The position numbers were made by a program, and so were the translations under genes. Positions 1 to 12,430 of a stretch of 64,000 nt of DNA are shown piece after piece. The DNA comes from Amaurobius ferox (Eukaryota; Arthropoda; Arachnida; Araneae; Amaurobiidae). The stretch is from NCBI GenBank assembly GCA_951213105.1, contig OX578136.1, forward strand, positions 152,168,678-152,232,677. Reading direction: 5' to 3'. A model generated the notes under the pieces. It was given only the letters and a program-made list of their open reading frames with translations, ran no database searches and had not been told where the DNA came from. How positions within the stretch are numbered: position 1 is the first letter of the stretch; each line of letters begins with the position of its first letter.

Positions 1-160
1 GAGCGTATTGTTAGTTCACGGTAATAAGCCTATGCAAGGTACTAAAAGAAAAAAATCAGATGGTCCTAGCATGAATAAAAAAAAGAAAGGGGCTCCAAAA
101 TCCTGCAAACTGCTTTAAACAGTACCGTGACTGTTCATAAAATTGTTGGTAATGCTGAAA

Positions 161-2887
161 AAGATCTACTCACCTTTTCGAATTCTCATAGAATTGTGAT
201 AAAACAAGTACTGTTAGAGGAAATTTTTTTGAAACGTAGTATTATCATGTATGTTGCCGTTTTGCTCATTTCCAATCTGGGGGAGAACAGGAATGTTGTA
301 TAAACTATTTCAGATGTTCTTGTATGAAAAACATCATTGAAGAAGATTTGAATTCTAATATGGATGCTGCTATTACAAAAGTGGTAACATCGATCGAAAC
401 CTATGAAGGCCATGGTAGTGGTTGGGTCTTGGAGAAGATCGAGGAATTAACGATTGATGTTGGGGTATATGAGCCTCTAGCTGCCTCAAGCTATCCCACT
501 ACCTAAAGAACTATTAGCCAAGAAAGCTATTATCAATCTGAAAAATAGTGATCAGAAATGTTTTATGTGGTTCATCTTAGCAGAACTTTATCCAGCTCAT
601 GATCATGGGAATCGCATCGGTAAGTACACCGAGTATGAATGCAAGTTGAATCTGGATGGAATCGAGTTTCCTACTTCTTTACACCAATTTAAATTATTTG
701 AGCGAAATTATAACGTGAGTCTGAATGTTTTGGGGTATGAGGATAGGAAGGTGTTTCCATTCTATGTGTCATCTGACAGACAGGAACAACATGGCAATTT
801 AATGCTTATTAGTAATGATGAGCAGTATCATTACTGTTGTATTAGAAGTATGAGCATACTTTTACACAATATAAGAAAACATAAAGAGAAGTAATATTTT
901 CGTGACTACTGTTTACAGTGGTTTTCATCTGAAGGGCGTTTGCCATATTGAATTACGTAGACAGTATGGTCTGCAGAGAGGGGAGTTTCCCAGTGACGAT
1001 GACAAGATTTTGAAATTTAAAAGTATTTACATGCAAATGCGTGTACCATTTGTGGTATATGCGGACTTTGATTCTTTTCTAATGAAAACGGATATTTGTG
1101 AGAATTCCCCTTCCATTTTACATGAGAACATCTTATCATGTTCCTTGTGGTTTTGCATATATTAGTATTGGATCTGATGGGAAAACCTTTAAGGGGCCTG
1201 TTATCTATAGGGGCAATGATGTGATTAGCTATTTTTTGAAGTCTCTTATTCAAAAAGAAGAGGATATTAAAAGAATATTGAAAGAAAATATGAAAATAAA
1301 TTTCACTGCTGAAGATCGTAAAAACATTGAAAATGCTACTATCTGTCATATTTGCAACAAGGCTTTAGGAAAAAAAGTGTAAGAGACCATTGTCACTTAA
1401 CTTCTAAGTTTCGAGGTGCAGCCCATCCTAATGGTAATCTGAATTACAAGATAAGGCGACTCATACCCATTGTGTTTCACAATTTAAAAGGGTATGATGG
1501 ACATTTAATTACGCAAGGGATCGGTGAATTTAAAGGAAAGAGGATTGAATGCATCAGTAGTAATATGCAGAAATATATTACATTCAGTCTCAGGAAGTGT
1601 ACAGTTTATAGATTCATTTCAATTTTTACCTGCCTCTATTGAGAAACAAAGTTCTATGTTTGGAATCCAGTCAGTTTCGTGTCATGTTGTTGTTGTTCTC
1701 GTGTCCTAAGTAAGGAAAGAAATTTGCGATGCTTCTGTTTGGTCTAAGACCCGGGGCACCCTTACGGTAGAAATCCGACTTCTGCCCAATAAGACATCAC
1801 AAACATCCATGCCCGCAGGCGGGACTCGAACCCGCAATCTGGCAGCCGAGCCATCACGAGGAAACGCCTGCCTCTTTGACCGCTCGGCCACCACATCGGC
1901 AGTTTCGTGTCATAAAAGAACATTTTCCAAGTGATCAAGTGGATTTACTGACTAGAAAGGGCGTTTACCCCTATTCTTATATGGATTGTGCCGCCAAGTT
2001 TGAAGAAACGAGTCTGCCCTCTAAAGAGGCCTTCTTCGATGATTTAAATTAGGAGGGGATCTTTGATGAGGCCTATGCCTATGCCCAAAATGTTTAGTCA
2101 TCCTTGAAGATGAGGAATATTGGGGAATATCATGACTTGTACATAAAAACTGATATTCTTCTGTTAGCGGACTTTTTTGAGAATTTCCGTGATTTTTCTT
2201 TGAATTATTATGGAATAAATGCTGCTTACTGTTTAACATCACCATCTATTGCCTGGAATGCAGTTTCGAAGACTAGTGGAGTATCATTAGAACTGATTAC
2301 AGACCCTGATATGTACCTATTTTTAGAAGAAGGTATAAGAGGTGGTATTAGTGGTATTAGTAAACATCTTAGCCAGACTAATAACAAGTATTTGGAGCAT
2401 TTCGATTCTACAAAACGATCTAGCAAATACATAATGTATCTGGATGCTAATATAATCTGTACTGATGGGCTCTTAGCCGAGCACTCCCTGTATCGGATTT
2501 TAGATTGGTTAATTCTCAAGAAATTTAGAACTTTGATCCACTTGCTGTTGAAGATGACTCACCTGTGGGGGTATATTATCGAGGGGGATATAGACTATCC
2601 GCATGGTTTGCATGATAAACACAATGACTATCCTCTAGCATCTGATAAAAAAAACTGCTAAAGGTGTTCATAAGAATGTCGTAAAAAAGTTCATCCATCA
2701 TGAAGATTATTAAAAGTGCCTAACAAGGCGAAGATATAATAGAGTCGCACAATTTAAAATTTCAAGTAAAGACCATCAGATTTATACTGTGAAGCAAATT
2801 AAAATGGGGTTATTCCCCTATGATGAAAAACGTTATGTTTTAAATGATGGAATCAAGAGCTTAGCATATGGTCATTATCAAATTTAA
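161..2887 (+). pseudogene. decayed protein-primed family B DNA polymerase (Polinton/adintovirus-like)
   Basis: Collinear pieces of one polymerase lie in shifting frames: 324-506, about 520-894, 902-1165, 1098-1382, 1352-1642, then after a SINE 1914-2050, 2104-2645 and about 2650-2887. Visible signatures are an exonuclease-type VVYADFD (near 1055), a zinc-site pair CHICNKALG and RDHCHLTSKFRGAAH (about 1345-1425), FHNLKGYDGHLI (about 1478), YHDLYIKTDILLLADFFENF (about 2128) and a C-terminal DEKRYVLNDGIKSLAYGHY ending at a stop near 2887. The family (DNA_pol_B_2, protein-primed) copies linear viral or Polinton genomes. The stretch that should hold the palm with the catalytic DTD motif is missing: the text jumps from the DYPLASDKK block to AKGVHKNVVKK near 2650. 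Frameshifts, stops, the SINE and this deletion make it dead. No integrase, ATPase or capsid gene of a Polinton is visible downstream, and the left end is cut by the window. Confidence 0.8.
1686..1899 (-). mobile_element. tRNA-derived SINE (family S1) inside the polymerase
   Basis: Read on the minus strand it starts with a tRNA-like head: A box TGGCCGAGCGGTC and B box GGGTTCGAGTCCCGCC, spaced with a long variable arm as in Leu/Ser tRNAs. The other end is a short (TTG)n tract. A perfect 14-bp target duplication, CAGTTTCGTGTCAT, flanks it at 1672-1685 and 1900-1913. The polymerase reading resumes directly after the second copy. A second copy of the family is at 15074-15329. Confidence 0.9.
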
Positions 2888-3523
2888 ATGACTAGATCAT
2901 GCTTGATTTAATTGTGGCAGTGTATCCTATACACCGGGTGGAGGTGGGTCCACAATTAAAAAAAATATTGTTCTAACAACAACTAATTTATTAAAGAGAC
3001 ATTACCGCATTCAGATAGTTGAAAACACGTATTCGCTCAATTCAAGTAGTTTTAAACACCTATTCACTCTATTCAACTAGTTTAAAATACCTATTCACTC
3101 AATTCATGTGGTTTAAAACACCTATTTACTCGATTCAGCTAGTTTAAAAACTCGCATTTGTTAAAATTTAAAAGTTGAAAACACGTTTTTGTGAAAATTT
3201 GAAAGTTGAAAACACGTTTTTGTGAAATATTCTCGAAAATTTGCACATGTGCGAAAACACATGTTAATTTCCATAGAAAAATTAGCACACATGTTGTTTT
3301 TGAAACGCCGAAAATTTTTTTATTGAAATTTACCAGTTGAAAACGTACATTTTATAGTTTTTTAAACGTTAACACTTAGAAAAAGAAAAAAAGAAACACA
3401 ATTATTGATATTATACATTTCGTTATTCCCTATAATATCCTGAGCAATACTTCTTGTCTAGTCATTAATTAAAAAAAATATCCTTCTTGCTCTTATCTGA
3501 CTGATAAAATCCCCCCCCCCTTC
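2888..3523. repeat. AT-rich stretch with degenerate ~35-bp tandem units at 3015-3165
   Basis: About four diverged units of the pattern TTCACTCAATTCAACTAGTTTAAAAC are followed by two copies of AAAGTTGAAAACACGTTTTTGTGAAA (3170-3230). Nothing coding is recognised. A C-run lies near 3511-3520. Confidence 0.55.
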
Positions 3524-4185
3524 ATGGAGAGGTCACGTGCTGGTGGAAGCTCCATCTCTTCCCATCCGGTGCCCCTATATTTTAACAGGGGGAAGTATAG
3601 CACCGCAATAGGCTCCATTTTAAAGTATAGCACCACATGGTTCAGAACCCCCTACTATTCCCTACTGACGTCTCTGTTGTTTCGGAGAATTTATATTTTA
3701 TACGAATGCTCATGGCTGAACATCAATCCATCCGTTAAAACGAATATCTGGATAGTATCTCTTTTGTTATATCCACTATATTGCGTACATTGTAATGGAT
3801 GGTGGAGGTGGTTACTAGGGTATATTGTTATGGTTACGAAAGTTCTTTATATATCTATAAAGGGAGTGCAGTGGCTACAAGTCACGGAGTTGAAAAATTT
3901 GATGTAAAATAATTTTTTTTAAATATTTTATCGTATGTTCCTACTCGAAAAAAAAACCGCATATAGTTCAATGGTTTATTTTTTAAAAAAATGTCGAGAA
4001 GCGTAATGCTTTTGTTATCCCCAATAACAGTGGACAAAAAATTGTGACTTTTTGTGTGTCTTTTTGATTAAACTAAGTTACTGTTATGCTATTTGTTCTG
4101 CTGAATATAAAGATGGTCGTTTAAACACCAGATTAACTACAGTACCGGCAATACTTATAAAACAAATTTTACACATTTACACACA
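3524..4185. other. no recognised feature
   Basis: A 127-codon open frame at 3524-3907 has no recognisable domain, and its composition matches the surrounding AT-rich sequence. A short (CA)n run ends the stretch at 4178-4198. Confidence 0.4.
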
Positions 4186-4198
4186 CACACACACACAT

Positions 4199-4256
4199 CC
4201 GGCCGTCCAAACAGTTGCTCACGTCCTAGGATGAGTCGGACGGTCTGGGTCTTCAA
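4199..4256 (+). mobile_element. 58-bp LINE/SINE-tail micro-insertion
   Basis: The insert begins CCGGCCGTCC and ends GGTCTGGGTCTTCAA. The flanks are 13-bp near-identical copies (4186-4198 and 4257-4269, one mismatch) in a CA-rich site. Stem arms GGCCGTCC and GGACGGTC can pair. It matches the final bases of the LINE at 50706-50773 and of the SINEs but carries no head. Confidence 0.7.
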
Positions 4257-4272
4257 CACACACGCACATATA

Positions 4273-5138
4273 CAAGGTATCCCAAAAAGATTGAAACGCG
4301 CTTTAATTCTTAACCTGTTGGGGATAAGTGGGCAATGTATATTGCAAAAATGTTCAAAGTAAGTTAGGAAATAAGACTACTTTAATGAAATAGTCCTCCC
4401 ATTAATTTTCTAAAAGTTACAACTTTTATATTTTTATACGACCCCCTTAGACAAATTTGGTCGATCAGAAAATTTTTATTTTTAATGCAACAAGATAATT
4501 AAAAAAACCGGAGATCTGTATCTTTAAAATTGAGCGAGTTATATTTAATTGAAAATTGAGCATTGTGATTGGGGACCATATATCAAATTAGAAATGCAAA
4601 TTTCTGACAAATCACATAAAAGATAAAACTGGATGATAATACATAGGATACCCAAACGCGTAGTGAGTACCACTGCTTTATATGATCTCTGTTTGGGCAA
4701 TGCTTTATTTAGATGCATTTGTGATAAAAAATTTTGACACATATTAACTTATTTTTGATCTAAACAATTTCCATCATCAATTTGTTTGTGATCCCTATTT
4801 TCACTGATGAAACAACCTTTCACATGGTACTGAAAAGTGGCATAAGTCAGATTTTTTCCTTTATCATAATTCAGTTGATTTTAAAGATGCAGATATGCAG
4901 GTTTTTTATAATGATCTTGTTACATTAAAAATAAAAAATTTCTGATTGATCAAATTTGTCTAAGCGGGCCGTATAAAAATTTAAAAAGTGTAACTTTTTT
5001 GAAAATTAATGGGAGGACTATTTCATTAACATTGCCTTATTTCCAACCTTACTTTCAACATTTTTGCAATTTACATTGCCCACTTATCTCCAACATGTAA
5101 AGAATTAAAGAGCGTTTCAATCTTTTTGGGACACCCTG
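4273..5138. mobile_element. mariner-type MITE (M1) with long terminal inverted repeats
   Basis: TA dinucleotides flank the element (4271-4272 and 5139-5140). The ends are CAAGGTATCCCAAAAAGATT and its inverted counterpart AATCTTTTTGGGACACCCTG. The inverted repeats run about 230 bp at each side (4273 to about 4515, and about 4910 to 5138). The ~400-bp interior has no open frame. A second copy (M2) is at 38016-39860, with its interior in the opposite orientation. The termini resemble those of the transposase-carrying element at 27.9-30.2 kb, which could be a relative of its helper. Confidence 0.85.
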
Positions 5139-5140
5139 TA

Positions 5141-5622
5141 TATATACCTTGTTGTAATCCTCATACAAGAAATCAGTCTCTCCTAATGAGTTTCTGGAGT
5201 ACCTCTCACAAGGGTCTAGCAATAGTCTGCTAGCACTGCTGCGTCCCTTTACCTCTGTTTTTAAGATATTTCTTTTATATCTATATTTCTCCTTAACTCC
5301 TAAATGTTGCAATTGAATACATTTGGGATTTACAAAACAGGGGACTGCCACAGATCTTTAAAATGTAGCATAATTAATAATTTGAAATGGATTTCAGATT
5401 ATTAGAAATATTTCCAATCATTCTTAAGCACATTAATTTATAAATAGAAAGAAAGGGCTCCTTTTGGGGGCTTCAGTTATTTAAGATTGAGACTAAACAG
5501 CACAAGGTATAATGCGAGATTTTGTATTTCGGTGATCATAATCATGTAAGTTAAATATAAGTTCATTAGGGACAGTTGGAAGCTTCCCACATAAGTGTAA
5601 CAAGTCCTTTTTTTATTAACAC
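5141..5622. other. no recognised feature
   Basis: AT-rich sequence without coding signal. The 98-codon minus-strand frame at 5055-5351 runs across the MITE end, so it is not a gene. Confidence 0.4.
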
Positions 5623-5623
5623 T

Positions 5624-6921
5624 TTACAACAAATTTGAAAAGTGTTTATGACTTTGTTCATTCATTCTGTCTGTCTGTCTGTCCGTTAGCACAATAACTG
5701 CCGTAAAAATGACTTAATCAAAATGAAATTTTAGTATGTTGTTCAGACGGTCTGTAGGACCTATGGGAATATAAATGCATAATATCACCCAATTAGTTTT
5801 GAATTGAACCCGGGTTGAAAAAATGAAATACATTGAGCCTTATGGGACCTAATTTTTCAAGCATTTTTTAAGCGGATTTAAAATTCACAAATTGCTTCGA
5901 AAATTTTAGGCAATATTCAAATTGTTCCATAAAATATATAAAAAAAAAATTCAGCGAAATATATTCAGTAGTTTTTTAAATAAAAATTAAAATAATAATA
6001 ATACCTCTTATATGAAGCGATCACGTGACCATGATATGAAACGATCACGTGACATACTTCAAAATGATATATGGCATCCATCTTGTCTCAAAATCATGAT
6101 TTTTAAAGTTCTTTTTAATTCATATTGAGTGTTGTATCCGTCCTAAAACTACTTTATTTTTGCCTAAATTCTGTGCATCTACATACTGAAACAACGCAAT
6201 GACAATATATTTGTGTTTAAATGCTCATCCCAAATTTGATTATTTCTACAACTAAGCCTATTTTTCACCTATGTAAAATGTAAACAGCAAAATATGTAGA
6301 ATGAGTTGTATTAGAATTGCTGTAATTCTTTAACACAAAATCATTTAGTCCATGGAGTCTGCTTAGCTGATATGAATGAAATATTCATTGATTTTAGAAA
6401 GAGAAGGACGATATTTTTCGATGAAGTTTTACGCATATAGTTTAATTACTTGTAGCTCCATGGTCTTAATTTTTAAATAAAATAAATTATTATAGTATTG
6501 TGATGAATGACATGAATGGGGGAATTATTTATGAATGAAATGTTGCTTTTATAGAGAGAGCCAGGCGTGTTATTTTTTCTATGACGTCATTTGAATGGAT
6601 TTCAGTTGTTTTCGATGAAGTTTTCAAATATAATTAATTATCGTAGTATTATGACAATTCTAAAATTATTACCGAGGAATGTATCACATTTTAGAGATGT
6701 ATAAACCAGGCAATTTATACTTTAATGCCGTCATTTGAATGAAGTTAATTTTTTTTATGAAGGTTTAAGGTTTCAAATATAATAAATTAATGTAGTATTG
6801 TGATAAGTTTTAAAATATTACCGAGGAATGTATTGCATTTTAGACATGTTTAAATAAAATTGCATTGAAGTTGGAAAGTGTTTCATAATCAATGCTTTAA
6901 GCATGATTGATCTTTCTTGTT
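5624..6921 (+). mobile_element. family B repeat, copy B1 (Helitron-like non-autonomous)
   Basis: The left end is a hairpin, TTAACACTTT...AAAGTGTT, followed by a (GTCT)n tract (5666-5690). The right end reads TTGGAAAGTGTTTCATAATC...GATTGATCTTTCTTG, so the hairpin stem AAAGTGTT recurs near the opposite terminus as a subterminal inverted repeat. It contains two direct GATCACGTGAC motifs (6018-6052). No open frame. Other copies: 10727-11721, 23631-24910 (minus), 25011-25835 and 34011-35849 (minus, split). Confidence 0.8.
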
Positions 6922-8436
6922 TGAGATCTCATTGTTTTAATTTTGAAGTCTTGAGTTTCTTAAAAACATAAAGGGTCTTTCTTAACCGCTTTAACAATTC
7001 TATTCAGTTTTCTTTCTGGGGGGTGTATTTGAGATTTATTGGATTATCCCTATACTGGTGACGCATATACATTATAGAGCAAATGACTGATCTTAAAAGA
7101 AAAATTTTATTATGTGTAAAACGCGCCCAAACGTAGCGCTGAAAGAGTGTTTCTACAAGCAGTGTAGACCATCCATTCCCACTGACACCTCCTCTCCCCA
7201 TATCTTGAAAACTAGAGGTAATCCGCGAAGTCCACATCATAGCTACTTTTGTCTTAGAGGCATTTTAGTTGTTGCCCATTGTAAACGTTGGTTATAGGAA
7301 TCGTCCTAGTCTTGAATAATAACCAACTTTACGTTAGTGATCCCGCAAGAACTGGTTCTAAAATTTGAAGCACCAAGTTTAAGACTTAAAATAGTACTAG
7401 CTGAGTCCGTTGCGAAAATTTGGCAGCTGGGAATGAGGAATTTATTCATCAAACTTTTTACGTACAACATTCAGCGTTACTTAGACACTATTTCCATTTC
7501 TTAATTTTCAAATGACCTAGCACGTGGCATAACCTGGCTAAACACCAAGCTGTGGTAAATACAGACCCACCTTATGAACGTTTTCTTTTGTTTAAAAACA
7601 TAACGGCGTTTCAATATATAAGGTAAGAAATCCTGTTCCACTTGTAAAATTCTTTATTTGATAGATATGTTTCGATAATATGGACTACTTAGATCTCTGT
7701 TTTCCCTGCCACTTGAAGGCAGCACACATCAGGCACATTGTTTAACAAGCATTTAAAAACAATGACACTTGTTGAAAAGATTTCTGCGGGAAAGAAGTTC
7801 AGGGCGCAACACTAGTTGGAATTAATCGCCAGCTTGTTAAAGTGTATGGATCTAATGTCCTATTATATAAGCAGTATAGGATTTGGTGCAAAGTCTTTGA
7901 TAACGCTTTCAATGGGAGGTGCTTGAACACCCACCTTAAAGCCCTGACGATATGCAACCAACAACGAAATTCAACAAGTTGTAATATATTGGCTGCAGGA
8001 CCGTGACATTAATTCCTACAAATCTGCAATATATGCCTTGGTGTATAGATAGAACAAATGCCTGATAAGTATGGAAATTTTGTGGAAAAGTAATGTGTGT
8101 TATAAGTTATTGGTTATCTTTACATTGTTATAAGAACACACGTGCACATACCGTAGGCCTTGCTATCTCACTTGATGAAGGGTCCCATAAAATCATGTGA
8201 ACGGCTCAATGGATGACAAGAACTCACAGAGGACAGGTGGATTCAATAGCCAGAATTCAAATTTGAATGAGTTCTGTTCTCAGTTAAAAATATTGGACGA
8301 ATCTGCAGGTCGAGACCGTTCGTTTAAAGAAAGGAATTATGGAAAGAAGCTTAGTAGATTCCGAATGCACATGGGGAACAGGCTATATTTCAAATTTGAA
8401 TGCCGTCTCGAGTTAGTCAAAAATATTAATAAAACA
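6922..8436. other. no recognised feature
   Basis: Read on both strands. There are short open frames only (7004-7240 minus, 7112-7297 plus, 8197-8457 plus) with no domain. The last runs into a family A copy, so it cannot be an intact gene. Confidence 0.4.
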
Positions 8437-9366
8437 TCTGATGTGGGCAGCACATGACTTTCCTTATATAATGTAATGAATTTACTACTTTTACAGTAAA
8501 AGAAAAAAAGGTTTTTCTTATAGTAGATACTAATATTCCTTCCAAGATATTGAGTTTTCGACAATTAGTCGTCATTTTCATTTATTTTGCGTCATTTTTA
8601 TCCATTTGGCGAGATTTTCGTTAATTTGGCAACATTTCAAGAAGTCGCTAAGTTGGCGACATTCCGCCAAATTCGTCGCCAAAATTTCGCCAAGCGTTAT
8701 GGACGAAGAAATATGTTGTTCTTATAGCAGACAAATGATTATTGGCGTTCAAATACAAACGTATTACTCAAAGTATCTTTTTTCATGAATGGAATGAGCT
8801 AGATCCACGAGAATGATGTCACTGAATTTATCGTATGGTATTACATTTGAAAAGTGAACATGTTTCTCAATTGGAAATATTGTTTTTTCATTTTATATGA
8901 CTTTTTGATAATTTTTTTGAAAAATATGCAATATCTCGAAAACGGTTCATTCTCGAAAACGTTCTAAAATTTATGCCAATCGTTTTCTAATGAAAAATTA
9001 CATAAGAACTGTCTATTTGCGTAACTTTATTAGCGGTTTTGATTTTTTGACGATTTTTTCAAAATTTCATTCCAAAATTTAGGGGGGTTCTGAACATTCG
9101 ATTGCGTATAAAAACAATAGGCTTCCAGTGTTTATGAATTGTGATTTTTGTACCAAATTTGGTTCGAATCGGTCCATTCGCTCGTCAGTTATCGTCTCCA
9201 CAGACTCACTGACACACACACACACACACACACACAGACATCACTCCAAAAATGTTTGATTCGTGATCAGGGATGCTTGAAACGTGCTCTCCCGTCGAAA
9301 ACTCGAATTCGAATTTTCGACCCCGTCACAATACTTTCCTTATACATTATGTATATAAGGAAAGTA
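8437..9366 (+). mobile_element. family A repeat, copy A1 (Helitron-like non-autonomous)
   Basis: It starts TCTGATGTGGGCAGCACATG after an A-rich flank. It ends with the hairpin ACTTTCCTTATACAT/TATGTATATAAGGAAAGT. The stem sequence ACTTTCCTTATA recurs about 20 bases from the left end as a subterminal inverted repeat. An iteron-like block of GGCGA motifs lies at 8570-8700, and a (CA)n microsatellite at 9213-9236. There is no coding capacity and no clear target duplication. Confidence 0.85.
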
Positions 9367-10601
9367 ACTAGAAGGAATTAACCGGCGTCCCCCCGGGTCG
9401 TAAATAAACGCCCCTTACTACTCAATTCACCAAGTACGCTATCAGCAAATAAAAACATTCTCTGCAGAGCATAACAATAATAATAACAATAGTAATAATA
9501 AAAAATATATATAATAAGTAAAAGATATAAATCCTGTCATTGGAAATTTCTTTCCGAATGCCAAAAACCCACCCAATGCTTAGAGTCGATTAGAGTCGAC
9601 CCCTCTTTAAAATTATTGGCTGAAATCTCGTTATCCTGCCTATATTTTAGGAGACGCACAGCTTCAGATGTTCAGAATCAAATTTGAATCTTGGCTATTA
9701 TATGAGAATTACGCGGAATAATGAGTATACCTTTTAAACTATATAACCTTAAAGATTTTTAAAGATATGCAGTAACATGAAAATGGCATAAATATCCAAA
9801 AATTGAGTTTGATTATTTTACATTTATATGCCCTTTCAAGGATAGAAGCATCAGAAAGTGTTTGAAATAAAAATGCTTAAGTAGAATTTTTATCCTGAAA
9901 TTAATTTAACTACAAAATCGCATACATACAGCTAAATGAGACCGACTGACTAAGGGACACTTCATTAACCCAACCTACTAAAGGTAGGCACTTGAAACTT
10001 CATATACACGTGAGACTATGCGTGTAATTATAATTTATAAATTGCTGAGATTTTAGGAATTTTTGTATGAAACAGCTGTGCTGTAAGACTTTACTGACTG
10101 ACTAAAGTACACTTCCCACAGCTCAAACTACTGAAGGTAGAAACTTGACATTTCGTGGAGCTGACATCTAAATAATGAGAAAAATCTAACATCTTCTAAT
10201 TTTGTTCGATAAATTGATAAATCCCGCGATTTTTTTTTTTTTTTTTTTGCGTGTGTGCGTTTTAATTCAGCTATAACTCGAAAAATGCTATAGACGACAC
10301 AAAATGTGTTTTTATACCACCATTCATAAAAAAAATATCCTAAATTTTCTTGATTAATAATATGGGTGTACATTCAACCTTTCTTATTTTAATTTATAAT
10401 TACAGCAGGCAATTTTTTTAATATTTTATTAATGAATTTATAATTTTTGATTCCACTATGGTAACAGAGTTACGTTTCGAATACTGAAAACGTTTGTTGA
10501 CTATTCCTTAAATCAAAGAATTGAAAAATAACGCTATAAAAAACAGATTTGTTAGAAAATTAAAAAAAAAAAATGACAACAGCGATCGGATAGGAAATAT
10601 T
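9367..10601. repeat. AT-rich stretch with a ~60-bp motif duplicated at 9945-10010 and 10088-10155
   Basis: Both motifs read GACTGACTAA...CACTTC...CTACT-AAGGTAG-ACTTGA with scattered mismatches, about 145 bp apart, so they are the remains of a tandem or interspersed repeat. A T-run sits at 10231-10248. Nothing coding is recognised. Confidence 0.45.
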
Positions 10602-10620
10602 CTTTCACATACCGTAATTT

Positions 10621-10674
10621 CCGGTCGTCCAATTCGTTGCTCTTAATCCTCTGGACGAGCCGGACGGCCTGGGG
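10621..10674 (+). mobile_element. 54-bp LINE/SINE-tail micro-insertion with perfect 19-bp target duplication
   Basis: The flanking 19-mers CTTTCACATACCGTAATTT are identical at 10602-10620 and 10675-10693. The insert starts exactly at CCGGTCGTCC and ends CGGCCTGGGG. The LINE tail continues CTTTCA, which is also how the duplicated target starts, so a few bases of tail and target overlap. Arms GGTCGTCC and GGACGGCC pair, with a G-U. Confidence 0.85.
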
Positions 10675-10726
10675 CTTTCACATACCGTAATTTGCATGTT
10701 AACAGAACTGTAAAATTTGCATCTTT

Positions 10727-11721
10727 TTAACACTTTCAAACATATTTGAAAAGTGTTTATGACTTTGTTCATTCTGTCCGTCTGTCTGTCTATCCATTCG
10801 CACGATAACTGTCGTAAAGATGACTTTATCAAAATGAAATTTTAGTATGTTGTTGAGACGGTCTGTGGGACATATGGGAATGTAAATGAATAATATCACC
10901 GAATTAGTTTTGAATTGAACCCGGGTTGAATTGAACCGGATTGAACCCAGGTGAAATGCATTGAGCCCTATGGGACCTAATTTTTCAAATATATTTTTAG
11001 CAAAGTTAACATTCACAAATTGCTTCGAAAACTCTGGGAAATATTCAAATTATCCTATAAAATATATTAAATAAATATCAGCAAAATATGTTCGGTATTC
11101 TTTTAAATAAAAATAAAAATATTAATTATACCCATATAATATGAAGAGATCATGTGGCCCACTTCAAAATAAAATATGGTCCCAGTGAAAAAATCGTAAT
11201 TTTTAAAGTTCTTTTACATTTATATTTAATGTTGCATGCGTCCTAAATCTGCTTTATTTTTTAGCATTTTCTGTGCATCTATATTCTGTTCCAACGCGAT
11301 TACAATCTTTTTGTATTTAAATGATAATCAAACTTTGATTATTTTTACAACGAAACCTAATTTTAACGTACGCAGAATGTAAACAAGTAAGGGATTGTAA
11401 GATGAGTTGTATAAGAATTGCTGAATTTTTTTCACGCGAAATTATTTAACTCGAGTCTGGAATAAAAGTGTATGAGTGAAATATCCACTGCTTTTACATA
11501 AAGAACCAGACTATTTATATTGCGATGACGTCATTTGAATAAAGTTCTTTTTTTTTCGATGAAGTTTTCAGTTTTTCAATATAATAAATTGTTGTAATAC
11601 TGTGATAATTTAAAATATATCAGCGCTGAATGTATCGCATTTTAGGGATATTAAAATCAAATTGCGTTTCAGTTGGAAAGTATTTCATTATCAGTGCTTT
11701 ATGCATGATTGATCTTTCTTG
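10727..11721 (+). mobile_element. family B repeat, copy B2
   Basis: Hairpin end TTAACACTTT...AAAAGTGTT, then (GTCT)n, the GAACCCGGGTTGAA block and the right end GATTGATCTTTCTTG. It is shorter than B1 through an internal deletion. Confidence 0.8.
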
Positions 11722-12190
11722 TTAGTACTAAAATGGTTTTTAATATTCAGAACTTAAGTGTGTAGGTGTCACTTTTAGTGACCATTAGCTATTGCGATCG
11801 TACGAAGCGGAGGGCTGCATTAGCTAGTATATAAATGTTATTCGTAAGAAACTTATTTATCAACATAGAAATAACTTACCAGAGAATAAGACACCTGATA
11901 TTTTGTAGAATATACTCCTTGCAGTTGGACACCAGCTTCAAAATCTACTCCATCTTTATGAAGTAGATTTAGACATTAGGGAGTAGACTGAAAAATAAAG
12001 GCATTTTTTAAGCTAGCTGCAAGCACATATTTAAAAGTCATTAAATGGACAATTAAGAATATGTCAAAAAGGTAGATCAGGTAGTGTTTCTAGAATTATG
12101 CATAGTACAATTAAGACCAATTGTAAAGCCATCGCATAAATTTCAACCTAAAGTGAACTTAACTTACTGGTGGGTGCTTCAAGACCCCAT
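11722..12190. other. mostly unassigned; possible family C left end on the minus strand at 11760-11834
   Basis: Minus-strand ACTAGCTAATGCAGCCCTCC followed by GCTTCGTACG resembles the start of family C (ACTAGCAGCATACCC...TTCGTACGGAG at 59102). The rest is unrecognised. Confidence 0.35.
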
Positions 12191-12224
12191 CACTTGCATA
12201 CACTGTAATTGAATTTATCTGTAA

Positions 12225-12430
12225 TGCATACTTTACCACGAATACTTTAAAATACTGAAACTTTATAAACTGAATTGCATACTTTACCACGAATATTGTA
12301 AAATACTGAAATTTTACAAACTGAAATGCATACTTTATCACGAATACTGTAAAATACTGAAACTTTACAAACTGAAATGCAAACTTTACCACAAATACTT
12401 TAAAATACTGAAACTTTACAAACTTAATAG
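12225..12430. repeat. 51-bp tandem array, about four copies
   Basis: The unit contains CGAATACTTTAAAATACTG and AACTTTACAAACTGAA. Because 51 is divisible by three, the minus strand stays open through all copies (12159-12458) and reads as a repeating 17-residue Phe/Val/Lys pattern (FVKFQYF-VFVVKYAFQ). There is no start context or signal to make it a convincing gene. Confidence 0.8.

Noticed and set aside
1820..1900. functional tRNA gene
   Set aside because: The tRNA-like head has mismatched arms, is followed by a SINE body and is flanked by a retroposition target duplication. The same applies to heads at 15.3, 43.3, 51.1, 52.2, 53.5 and 62.9 kb.
3524..3907. 127-codon plus-strand gene
   Set aside because: Composition mirrors the AT-rich background and no homologous motif is visible.
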